DNA of 64,000 nucleotides from Paraphysomonas bandaiensis. Taxonomy: Eukaryota; Chrysophyceae. The stretch lies in contig CBFFRP010000288.1 in assembly GCA_965644295.1 (NCBI GenBank), positions 186,001 through 250,000 of the forward strand, in the 5' to 3' direction. The stretch's first letter is position 1; every line of letters begins with the position of its first letter. The notes under the pieces are model-generated. The model was not told the DNA's origin. It worked only from the letters and a program-made list of their open reading frames with translations, and did not search any database. Positions 21,450 through 31,303 of the stretch are shown in pieces. Made by a program: the position numbers and the translations under genes.

Positions 21450-23914
21450 TCAAGGTGGAGTATTCGAGTCGTATGTTTTCTCTCCGATATCTTTCGGAGA
21501 AGTACTACGGCTGTAAGTATGGTCAGCCAACAAAGTTGACCGAGATTTTAAAATAGCAAACTCATACGTGGTGTTCTCTTCATCTTCGTTATCGTCATCA
21601 CTAATATCATTCAGACTGGGAGTACGAGGTCCACTTTTTCCATCAGCGTCCATCGAAAACTCAGTTTTCTCAACACCAGAAAGAGCAAAGCTGATCTGGG
21701 AGGACGGTAGTTTAGATCCAGCTGCACTAGGAGGGGCAGATATATAAGTAGGAGGGTGCGGTTGACCGTATACCTCCAGTACAGCACGATGAAGTCTAGC
21801 AGCAATATCCCCATGACCAGCTGACATAGCAACATCTGCCGGTCGTCTTCCACGTATGTCTTGAGTCAAGAGATTGTTGGGCCGACGAGACATATGTGAC
21901 AATGAGCCAGATCGTCTCATAGGATCAACAGTCTTATATTCTTTCTCACTAGATGCATGCATTCGTTTCCACATGGAAGAGTCAGTACGTGTTTTATTGC
22001 CAGAATATTCAAGGCGCTTCTTATCCTCTTGAGCATTATGTACGTATACGACACCTTCTTTATCAATACACTTCTCTTCCATATCAATAGGAGGACAATA
22101 CTTCTCCCACAATATCTGCTCAGCTGATATCACAACTTCACACACACCACTCCAACCACCTTCGGCAGCATGATGCAACGCTGTCATGCCGTTCATATCA
22201 ACTCCCGTGTACGGCACCCCATGGTCAATTAACAGACGAACGACCAGGTCGTGGCCACACATCGCCGCCATGGCCAAAGCTTGACGACCTTCACAGTCTC
22301 TTGCAAGAGGCAAACACTCTAGTAGGGATACCGGAGAAACGTTAAAAAAATAGTCCTCCGCCACCTGTCGGTTTGTTAGTGTGTTAGAGGTCGTGGCTCC
22401 ATCTGCAGCACTTGGAAGTTGTTTTTCTACTCCAGTTGAGCAATTTAGCAGCAACTGAACGACATCTACACATCCTGATGTGCATGCTAACATAAGCGGC
22501 GTTTCTCCCTGTAATTCACTTACTGTGTCCACGCTTACAATTCGTGAAGCCTTTATATCCCCTTGCCTTCCACCATGACGGTTGGGATACTGCTTTAGAT
22601 CCAATAACATCTTCACACATGCCGCATCTCCTAAAGCACAAGCAAGCATAAGGGGAGTATATCCATCAGCCCTTCCTTTACGCCAGTTGACCATAGAGGG
22701 CAACGAGCCAGCTCCCTCCCATCCAACAAGCACAGAGCTATAACGGCGAAGAAACCGAAGCAGAAGTTTCAAACACATTGGCCCTCCAATGATAGCAGCA
22801 TGAAGTGCACACCCACCACCTAAAGCATCATGAACTCTGAGTTACTGCATACATCCACATATAAACACACATATATATACGCACCTCGTTTCCATCTCTC
22901 CTGCTGTCTCACCATTGGGCGATAACCTTTCGCGAAAAAGGATTTGTCCACAATACTAGTATGAGGGATACCGGTACATCCACTAGCCGTTCTATTACAA
23001 GGTGCATCGTGCGAGTTAGCTGTAGGTACCGCCAAACGTGTCCCAGTGCCCTGAAAACACAGGTTCCCAGCACGCTGTAGAAATACTCGAACTATTGGCA
23101 GGTTGCCAGCTACGAGAGCCATATCCAGGGCGTTGTAACCAACTTCATCCTCCCGTAGTGCCAGAGCAGAGCGGAGGAGATTTTTTCGTCCTAAAGCTTC
23201 CACTAACTCAGTAACTAGTGCTGGTGAGCCGAAGACTGCAGCATGATGTAACTCACTTCTCCTGTCTCCACGCAATGACTGCAACGAAATACACCGCGAG
23301 AGTGGGACATAACGAGCTCGCAACTTGAGAGACACAGCACCGGAAGAAGTACCTTGCGGAGATACAAGAGAGAGAATCTCCGTACACCCGTAGTACGGTT
23401 CACTACACACGGAAGGGTAATGACTTCCACTATTTCTCCAGGCATCAATATCGACATGACCTCGTACAGCCTCACTTTTTTCTTGAGAAAGTACTATACC
23501 ATGAAGACAAACAGACACCATACCAATTGTAGATGTTGAAAAAAAACCTTTTCGAAGTATTGTAAATGTAACTTTAATAGCACCATAATACTCATATATA
23601 TCAAATATAAATTCTTTGTTGAATGAGTCTCTTGAATTAGCAGGTACAGTAAACTTACGTGATGATCCATCCACAGTTACAATACATTCATATGATTGTT
23701 TAAAACTAAATCGAGTAGTAATTAAACCATATATATCAGTTATATTTATAATAAGTTTTCCTTCTTTAATATATGGATCGATGATTGGAGGTGAATGTGT
23801 GGTGGATTGATAGAACTCGGTGAGTTCATGGAGTAATTGATCTTCATTGAAAGTTAAACCGAATGTATCTAGCATTGAAGTATCAAAATCACCACTAAAA
23901 TCATTAATATCCAT
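21450..23914 (-). CDS. C2-like domain plus ankyrin-repeat protein
   Basis: Exons 22885-23914 and 21450-22819, with a 65-bp intron, give 799 residues. Residues about 45-140 look like a C2 domain: GKLIINITDIYGLI, YECIVTVDGSSRKFTV, SFNKEFIFDIYEYYGAIKVTF. Ankyrin repeats follow from about residue 220 to 630, with typical G-x-[ST]-[AP]-L-H/M-x-A-A motifs: RRSELHHAAVFGSPALV, YNALDMALVAGNLPIV, GCALHAAIIGGPMC, GYTPLMLACALGDAACV, ETPLMLACTSGCVDVV, RQALAMAAMCGHDLVV, MTALHHAAEGGWSGV and RRPADVAMSAGHGDIA. The tail is acidic and Ser-rich. Ankyrins are protein-binding scaffolds and C2 domains often bind membranes; the specific role is unknown. The splice restores an ankyrin unit across the junction, supporting the model. 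Confidence 0.8.
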
Positions 23915-24638
23915 TGTATATATTAGTATATATGATTATATGAACCACATTACTATGTATGTATGTATATATGTATGTATGTATGAAGAGAGGGAGTTAA
24001 TTATATACTGCTGTAGTTATGCAAACATGTATTAACATATGAAGAAGTGTGTATGATATACTAGAAGAGTATATTGAAGTAATGAATGAGTGAGTGTTCC
24101 TTATATACTATCTGGTTAATATCATCTGAGTCATGTGCGTATTATCACGTGCGGACACAGTACACTGAGGTAGTATGTGTATGTCTCACCTGCACACTTC
24201 GACTTCCCAAATAGAAACATACGGCAGTATACTCAACATAACATACGATCCCAGGATCGTGATGGTCCTCCTTCTGCCTGACTTGTTATTGGAACAATTT
24301 GGTTGGTTCATTTCAAACCATTCAGGAATCGAAAGTTCTTATTGGCTACAGGTGAAAAATGAAGTATTTTCCCTGATATTTCTTAATTTATATTCATCAA
24401 GCATATATTTTTCTGATATTTCTTGAAATATAGCAACAATGTTGAGGGTTTATATGTGAATGCTTGGCATGTACAGTAGAGGCTCATATGGACTCCTTCC
24501 AAGATATGTATATACATATAAGCAACCATATCAAATCAAACTAATATCACTATTATAACACTTCATTCTTTAAACTATTGAGAGTAAGACTATCTCTCAT
24601 CCTCTTCTACTCATTACTCTATCATAACATCACGTAAC
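23915..24638. promoter_or_regulatory. Divergent promoter region, ankyrin gene and secreted protein
   Basis: 724 bp separate two divergent start codons, so both promoters lie here. GTATGTAT microsatellite tracts occur near 23957-23984. No specific site is recognised. Confidence 0.35.
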
Positions 24639-26177
24639 ATGTCCTCTACATACAAATATATCAACTCACATCTATTCATTACATGTATACTTACATATAT
24701 ACATGTATCTCTTGCATTGACATCTGATACTAATGATTACGTATCCTGGATAGTAAAGAGTGTATGTTACAATGAAAATGGTACCCTCATAAGTGATCCA
24801 TATACATGTCCTGATGGATCGAGCATGAGAAAAATATCTATTGGGGAACCACTACCATACAATAACATTGATCAAATGGGCAACCAAATCTGTGACTCAT
24901 ATCCTTTATTAGATGCTTCAGGAAACGTAATGTATATCCATACTTTTGATTACGCGCCATTCAATGTTTTCAATCAGCATAGTGGTTCAGACGGTTATGA
25001 CGTTTATGTTACATCTAAAGGCGCATTGTCAATTTCTAGCACTAAAGATGGTGGAGGTTATGGCTCGACGTTTTTTGGAGAGGGCTGTGAGGTGGGCAAT
25101 GGCTGGGCACTCTTCCCAACGTCGAACATAACTGAAAGCTCGGAGGGTTACTGGCCCATCAGCGGTCGTTACTGGGAAAGGGACGGACAGAATTGGCCAG
25201 GGGAGTGTCCGACAGGGTACTCCACCAATACTCTTACATTTTGGGAAATGGTTAGCGACTATACCTTCGGCGGAATAAATGGTAACAATGAGAAATCTAT
25301 TGACACATTGATTTCGTACCACGGGTATGAAACTGACGATGGGATTACTCCTACTCAAAACTTTTTGGACAACGGCCACCTGGAAGTCTTTTACTTCACT
25401 CAGTTGTATGGGCTTACGAGATGGGAGGTCTGGGTTCCCACTGAGTCTTCGTCTGGAAACCCATCCCCTGACTGCAACGGTCCCGGTACGGGATCATTCA
25501 AGTCACAATCGTTTGTAATAGAGAATTGTCATGACTGGTCTAATATCGTACTTCTATCCGAACCAGTGCTACCTGAATGGCCCGTAGTGAATGCTAATCT
25601 GTTGAAGCACTTCCACTTTGACTCGGGACTTTTGGATGCTGATAAAGGTCCAGGATACTGGTACCGTTTCGGCCTCAGTACAGATGGGAATTTGATAAAC
25701 TGGTCTATTATGACGTCGTCAGATGGACCAGATACCAACATGAAATATCTAGCAATGAATTGTGGAGCAGCAGAGGGGGCTCACTGTGGTGAAGCAGGAA
25801 CTCAGGCTATTTATCAGGACATTCCAATTTCGAAGTCATTTATTGAGCAACAGCAGAGTTTTTTGTATGGTGCCAATGTGCGCACTGCTGCAGGCTCTGG
25901 GTCGTTTTCAATTGTCCTCCAGGTACTAAACAATGAAGGATCTGTGCTTTGGCAAGATATGGTTACCGATAGTGTGGTTGAAGACAATGGTGACGGAAGA
26001 GGCAATGAGTCTGAGTCAGTATATTTGTCATGTAAGTTTATATTTCGGCAAACGTCAGTTACCACAATCAGTGACGAAGAATCTGTGTCCCGTTTGAGGT
26101 ACTTGCTAATTCCCAATGACGAAAATACTTTTTTCGTTGCAGATACATTTGTAAACCTCTTTCCTAAATTTAGGTGA
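24639..26177 (+). CDS. Intronless secreted protein, possible carbohydrate-binding C-terminus
   Basis: A single exon of 512 residues. It begins with a signal peptide (about residues 1-28, hydrophobic core LFITCILTYIHVSLALT). The mature protein is rich in Gly, Trp, Tyr, Asn and Ser, with scattered paired cysteines (VCYNENG, YTCPDGS, ICDSYP, EGCEVGNG, ECPTGYS, DCNGPGTG, ENCHDW, MNCGAAEGAHCGEAG) suggesting extracellular disulfides, and N-glycosylation sequons such as NIT and NES. From about residue 320 the pattern (HFHFDSGLLDADKGPGYWY, QDIPISKSF, YGANVRTAAGSGSFSIVLQV) resembles a jelly-roll carbohydrate-binding module, which is inference from strand pattern. I do not recognise a catalytic domain. 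Lack of introns contrasts with neighbours. Confidence 0.75.
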   Translation: MSSTYKYINSHLFITCILTYIHVSLALTSDTNDYVSWIVKSVCYNENGTLISDPYTCPDGSSMRKISIGEPLPYNNIDQMGNQICDSYPLLDASGNVMYIHTFDYAPFNVFNQHSGSDGYDVYVTSKGALSISSTKDGGGYGSTFFGEGCEVGNGWALFPTSNITESSEGYWPISGRYWERDGQNWPGECPTGYSTNTLTFWEMVSDYTFGGINGNNEKSIDTLISYHGYETDDGITPTQNFLDNGHLEVFYFTQLYGLTRWEVWVPTESSSGNPSPDCNGPGTGSFKSQSFVIENCHDWSNIVLLSEPVLPEWPVVNANLLKHFHFDSGLLDADKGPGYWYRFGLSTDGNLINWSIMTSSDGPDTNMKYLAMNCGAAEGAHCGEAGTQAIYQDIPISKSFIEQQQSFLYGANVRTAAGSGSFSIVLQVLNNEGSVLWQDMVTDSVVEDNGDGRGNESESVYLSCKFIFRQTSVTTISDEESVSRLRYLLIPNDENTFFVADTFVNLFPKFR

Positions 26178-27276
26178 TAAGAATGTGGTTATGTCAAAAC
26201 TGCTTCCAAATGTCGCTTGTTTGTTATATAAGTATATCTTGTATTGGTATTTGTCTACTCGTGGAGTTGTAATTGGTGACGTAGTTATTATTGTCATTAC
26301 AATATTTTTAGGTGTCAGTTCTTAAATCTAATATGCAGATCAATTAGAGCAAGATACAGCTTGGGCTGTGTTGCCTTTACTCGACTTAAATAGAATTCCA
26401 TGATCACATAGAGTGTTTGAATTACAATTGGAAGGGCAAGTATTGGTTATATGTTATATATGGTGGTGGTACTGTGGTACTAGGTGAGTTGCGCTCTGAC
26501 TTTAGAGTAGGCTTGCTTTGGATATTTACTAACTGTTAAAACATGGGTTATACTGTTTTTTTAAGGCATAGTACTTGCATAGCAAGGTTGTGATGTTTTA
26601 GTAATGTGATTTTTATTTTTACAAAGGATATAGAATAGCTACCAGGGCTGCGTATAAATTAATTGATTTTTAATTAATTATACCCAATTAATGCATTGTC
26701 AATTATTGAAATTGAAATAGCTACTAGCGATCTAGCGATAGACAAATAGCCATCAACAAGCTCCAAGTAAGAGTTGTAGTTTAAGAATACTAGCACATAA
26801 CTATCTAGCGATTGTATACGTTGCTGTCATCTCGTCCTGCACCGTAGAGTATTGTACCGTGAGCCGTAATTTTTTACAGCTTGATTTAGTAAAGTTTTTC
26901 TTTACGCGCTAAATCTATCACTATCTATCATCTATAATATACTATAACAATCGGACATACTTTTACAAGTTCCATATTTCAATAAATTGATATGCTGATT
27001 ACGGGTAAAGAACAATGAACAATAAGTATTGCCCTGTCTGATACATGTAGTAAGTATGGTATTGAGCACAACAATGATACGACCTCAACGATGTCCTATA
27101 TGACCATCGTCCAGATTCTGTTGACTCCCATATACAAGAAACACGAAACTACATGTTATAATACTTACGTTGTTATTAATTAAAGATAACAATCAAACAT
27201 TGAGTGTAGAAGATGTGTTTGACTATTTCACAAAAACAGGGAGTACCAAAGTTTAAGAACAGCTAATATTAGCAGC
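26178..27276. other. Convergent intergenic region with AATTAATT-type repeat
   Basis: About 1.1 kb between two converging genes. At about 26645-26720 the sequence CTGCGTATAAATTAATTG and following AATTAATT palindromes match a similar segment at about 52752-52880, suggesting a small dispersed repeat. No gene is supported. Confidence 0.5.
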
Positions 27277-28226
27277 TTAATCCTGTAGCAACTCAACCAC
27301 AGCTACTCCCTGGGGTTTGTAAGGGTAGTCCTTCCCAGAAAAGGTGTTGTCGTTGACCTTGACACCAATGGAAACCAGTGTCTGGTATATGCGTTCGACC
27401 TCCGATGGATGGGAATGTAGACACCCAGCAGAGTTAGGCATATTCATTGTGGGGTCCCATCCACCCTCTGCACTGGTCCAGTTACCGGTGTGTAGGAGCA
27501 TTCCATCGCGGATGTAAGGGGTCATGAACTGGGCATTACCTTCCAAACCGTGAATCAAACGATTAACAGGCCAGGGGCCATATAGAGCAGGATCAGGCTC
27601 TGGCGAGTTGAGGTCTACTTCCCATAGGCCGGTGACAGTATTTCCGTTGGAGGTGAACTCGTTCAGCCCCACATCACCGTTGCCCATATCTACACCGAGA
27701 CAAAAGTTTATACTATCATTAAGCAGCTGCAAGTTGAATTACCTGGCCACTCAGCTGATGAGCCGTCATCTCGGTGACCGTGTGCTCGGACCTGGAAATC
27801 CATCAACTGGTTGTTCTCAGCGTCGTAAAGAATGCCGCGAGTTTCAATGCTGCGGTTATAGTGAACAGGGATGTAAAGTTTGTACAGATATCCCATGCTA
27901 GCAGCAGTAAATCCAGTGTCTTTCACACCATCTGCAGAGTGGAGATCAAGTAGCAGGGAAGCAGTAGTGTCATCAAATACTCCAGTACCCTCAAGATTAT
28001 TAGCGACTTGAAAGTCAGTTACCGCATCACCAGTCTTGTCTCCAAATACCCCATCAGCTACAAGACTATCATCAACTGCATCATCACGAATAATTAAATT
28101 TTGCATAATAAGGACATCGTTTCCTTGCATCATAGGGGAGGTTACATAGAGCTCTCGTGTGAATGGTAGAGGCATAGCATATCCTCCAATAAACACAGTA
28201 GATATGAATAGAAATAATTGAAACAT
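27277..28226 (-). CDS. Secreted peptidoglycan-binding + L,D-transpeptidase-like protein
   Basis: Exons 27743-28226 and 27277-27689, with a 53-bp intron, give 298 residues. A signal peptide (residues 1-17, LFLFISTVFIGGYA) is followed by a PG_binding_1-type domain (about 30-100): GNDVLIMQNLI, DGVFGDKTGDAVTDFQ, GTGVFDDTTASLL. The C-terminal half has the YkuD-like order LIHGLEG (His208), LLHTGNW (His228) and NSAGCLHSHP with Cys251, the position of the catalytic S-x-G-C cysteine. Bacterial L,D-transpeptidases cross-link peptidoglycan; a eukaryote lacking peptidoglycan would more likely use such a protein on bacterial walls (food or competitors), or for another peptide ligation. Bacterial origin by transfer is plausible, but it now has a spliceosomal intron and a eukaryotic signal peptide. 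The fold call is from motifs only. Confidence 0.78.
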
Positions 28227-28717
28227 TGTGTTTTATTGAGAAATAGTAGGAAGAATGTGTTGGTGAGATGTTTCTGTACGTATGTTGTGTACAGTGAGAT
28301 ATAATCTCATATATAATTATATGGTTAGTTAATATACATGTTACTCTATGTATGTATATATGTATATACATCTGTATACATATATGACATCTAGACATAT
28401 GACTGTACAAGTCCTAGAGAGATACACACAGCAGCAGTATGTTGTAACCATATATATCCACATACAGCAGTACCGGTAGCACATCCACATACACTACCGG
28501 TAGCATATCCACATCTACGTCACCCAATCCATATTACCCATTTTCAGTTTTAAAGTTGTCTATTTAAGATATCAAATGACGATGAGTCAGCAGAACAATT
28601 ATATAAACAAATCATTGTATGCCGCGTGGCAATTGAAGTTCATCCTAATAGATCTTATAGATAGAAAGATATCTTCATACTTCTCATAATTAAGAACTTT
28701 ATAATACGATTGGAAAA
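28227..28717. promoter_or_regulatory. Divergent promoter region
   Basis: 491 bp between divergent starts of the L,D-transpeptidase-like gene and the intronless orphan. TACCGGTAGC-type repeats (CAGTACCGGTAGCACATCCACATACAC units) occur twice near 28465-28510. Short TATATGTATATA tracts also occur. Confidence 0.35.
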
Positions 28718-29410
28718 ATGAGCACGGCAGAGGAACGTAGACAGAGGAGATTGGCCCATAATGCGAAGAGGTACGCAGGTACTTATCGGGCTATTCCTAA
28801 GCTTGAATGGGAGACACTTGTAGCCTGTAACTTTAACAATCCTGACTGGGCTGCTTTGTACCCTATCAACGCAAAAGGATCTCCTGCTGGTCTACTATCT
28901 CCCAGGATGGCCTGTAAGCTGTTCTATGACGGAGTGTTTATCATCGAGAAGAGTGAGGAGAACCCCAAATATCTACAGGATAAGATCCCTGAGGCTGCGC
29001 ATAAGTTCTATAAGAAGAAGCAGTGGCGTAAGCAGCTCTTGGAGAGCGCTCGTCGTGTATGCTGCCGTATGGCCAAGGGCAAGGGATTCTCACCCAACTG
29101 CACTGCCGAGGAGCTCTTTGTGCACGTGATGCTGCAGAACGCCGTTGAGCTCGGATGGAACCGCTGCCGAGACCAGTGGGAGGAACTGCCGGAGACGGAT
29201 AAGGACCGCGACTTCAACCGTGTGGCACGTATGGCTGCTAATGATGAGATCGCCGCCCTTTACCGTGGAGAGAGTGTGGCTGACTCCACTCGATTTAAGG
29301 AGTATTTCAAGGCCGCTAACACTTCTGAGTCTACCATGACTGATCACTTCTTGTACGATATCGACTTGTCTGCCTTCACTGGCGAGGATGACGACGAGGA
29401 CGACTCTTAA
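28718..29410 (+). CDS. Unknown intronless basic-to-acidic protein
   Basis: A single exon of 230 residues. The N-terminus is basic (MSTAEERRQRRLAHNAKRYAG) and the middle is helical and Lys/Arg-rich (AHKFYKKKQWRKQLLESARRV). A conserved-looking Trp/Cys stretch follows (ELGWNRCRDQWEELPETDKD), and the end is strongly acidic (GEDDDEDDS). Codons end in G or C much more often than in neighbouring genes, especially over 28960-29400, which could reflect high expression or a foreign origin. The organisation suggests a nucleic-acid or chaperone-like basic protein with an acidic tail, but this is inference. No family is recognised. There is no signal peptide or membrane segment. The start ATG follows an A-rich leader (GGAAAAATG). 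Confidence 0.72.
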   Translation: MSTAEERRQRRLAHNAKRYAGTYRAIPKLEWETLVACNFNNPDWAALYPINAKGSPAGLLSPRMACKLFYDGVFIIEKSEENPKYLQDKIPEAAHKFYKKKQWRKQLLESARRVCCRMAKGKGFSPNCTAEELFVHVMLQNAVELGWNRCRDQWEELPETDKDRDFNRVARMAANDEIAALYRGESVADSTRFKEYFKAANTSESTMTDHFLYDIDLSAFTGEDDDEDDS

Positions 29411-30392
29411 GTGAGTCTTCCCTTAAGGAGAGCAGGCGTCTACTGTGTTTGACTTGTTACTGATTTGATAAATGACGCCTCCGCCTTGTTCAGAGGCGCT
29501 CCTTGCTGTCCGTCTGCTCCGTGCTGGCTGCATTGTAATTAGCAGTAAATATTTGCCCCTGTATAATTGGACAGCTATTCATGTGAAATATTATCGGTAA
29601 TACACTATTACCACAATGAAATATCAACGAAAAGTTAATAAATATTTTATGTTGCATTTGAAAGTCATATTTCTTTTCTTGTTTTGGTACTTTGCCACAA
29701 ACTTTAGCACATTGGTTTTAGTGTAACCTCTGGCTAGTTTTAGAACTGAGGTACAAGTGTTACTAAGTAAGTTTTGGATGTCAGAAAAATCGTGTGTACA
29801 AAAAAGATAGTCGATGTGCACTAATTTCATAGAAACTCGCTGTTCATATGCAGTCAAAATTGGTTCAGGACGTGTCGAATTGATATTAATGAATGGCTTA
29901 GTATATATGAGAGTCTTGATACCAGATAAGTGTATGGAAACTAGTCAAGCTAGATAGACTTCTACCTATAACTAACTAGTGCGATATTATGGCGATTCAA
30001 GATACGGAAGTTTATCAGTGGCTGTCTTGTCTGACGACATAACTTTTCTTTCACAATCTAGGTATAAAATGACCAAGAGTCAATATTGAATAAAATTTTC
30101 CATATATAGTAGTCTAATATATTGCTTCCGCATTACAAATGAACTGGAAACATGCATGCACAATTACATGTGTGTGCATGTCCTGGTATGGCCATCATTT
30201 ATCACACATCATACAGTAAAGGTCCAGAGTGGTATTCGTTTACTAAAGCAAATATAGTGAAATTGTTTCTTAAAGCGATTAAAGTCATATAGTTATCAAG
30301 GGGTATAACAAATTATCAATACAATATATATAACTGGCTTAATATATAACATACTGCAGTCTATCTGACTATATTCAAATTCACGTATTATA
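29411..30392. repeat. Intergenic with dispersed repeat fragments
   Basis: At 29930-29975 lies a reverse copy of the TAGCTTGACTAGT...CTTATCTGGT repeat seen at 14158. A second segment at about 29990-30025 (ATGGCGATTCAAGATACGGAAGTT) matches 57743-57766. An open frame of about 95 codons on the minus strand (29624-29946) starts within the repeat and is most likely a transposon relic. No host gene is supported. Confidence 0.55.
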
Positions 30393-31124
30393 TCATTTGT
30401 CATCATTCCACCCACGGACTACTACATACAGCTGTAGGAATGCTCCCACTTCAAAGAAAATTGATCCAGCACACCATAATAGAAGACATGTCTCACTCCA
30501 ATGGAGCAGCGACACTGCTCCTCCAACTATATAGGTGACTGAGCCCATAGAGAAGCTAGATACGACACAGACCCATAAAAACTTTGAAGAGTACTCTTCA
30601 TGAGCTGGTGGAGAAGAATGTGGTGCATCAATATAGTGTTTAGTAGGTGTTAGCAAAGGGTCCGCATAACTTCTCTCGCTTTCACACTCTGACGATATTG
30701 AGGTGTACTTCCACTGAGTCTTTTCTTCGTGGAGAACAACGTATAAAGTAGCCAAGGAACCGCAGAGATAAAACATGGACCCGAAACTAAACATCCAAAC
30801 ACCAAGTGCAGTACAACTAATTTTCAAAAATGTTCCAAATGATGGCCATAGAAGAAATGATGCCGTTAAGAACAGCAACCCGCCTAATAGTATAAACATA
30901 CTAGCTATCTTCGGTTGATATGATGCGGTTGTGTTTCGAGGGAATACAACGACGTACAGGAAATCCAACACTCCCGCTAACGTCAAATAAATAGATGCAA
31001 ATATAAAAAAAAGTATACCAGCTTTATCATCACCAAACGGTAAAAATAATAAGAATCCAGGCAATAAAAGAAAGGATCCAATCGTATATAATATACTTGA
31101 TATAAGCACACGAAATGAACCCAT
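30393..31124 (-). CDS. Multi-pass membrane protein, possibly YrhK-like
   Basis: A single exon of 243 residues with about seven hydrophobic helices: SSILYTIGSFLLLPGFLLFL, AGILFFIFASIYLTLAGVLD, IASMFILLGGLLFLTASFLL, ISCTALGVWMFSFGSMFYL, then a polar loop (about 130-180), FLWVCVVSSFSMGSVTYIV and LLLWCAGSIFFEVGAFLQL. Repeated G-S-[FL]-x-[FL] patterns (IGSFLLLPG, LGGLLFLTAS, FGSMFYLCGS, AGSIFFEVGA) resemble YrhK-domain proteins, which occur in bacteria and several protists; that match is by eye. The loop is Ser/Thr/Pro-rich and could be phosphorylated. No transport signature is seen. Intronless. Confidence 0.65.
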   Translation of the reverse strand: MGSFRVLISSILYTIGSFLLLPGFLLFLPFGDDKAGILFFIFASIYLTLAGVLDFLYVVVFPRNTTASYQPKIASMFILLGGLLFLTASFLLWPSFGTFLKISCTALGVWMFSFGSMFYLCGSLATLYVVLHEEKTQWKYTSISSECESERSYADPLLTPTKHYIDAPHSSPPAHEEYSSKFLWVCVVSSFSMGSVTYIVGGAVSLLHWSETCLLLWCAGSIFFEVGAFLQLYVVVRGWNDDK

Positions 31125-31303
31125 CCTTCTCTATTAATGACAAGTTACAAGCAATAAAAACACTGATTACAATAATCAGTTAATGAATTGTTTGTAGTTA
31201 TCAATCAAGAGACGTGCTTCCATCGAACTGAGTAAACTATATATATATATATATATACGGTAAACTCTATATGGTGACTTGCATATGTTTTTGAATTACT
31301 GTA

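Noticed and set aside
29624-29946. Minus-strand frame of about 95 codons with protein-like composition
   Set aside because: Its start lies inside the dispersed TAGCTTGACTAGT repeat and no start codon or splice partner is found; likely transposon-derived.
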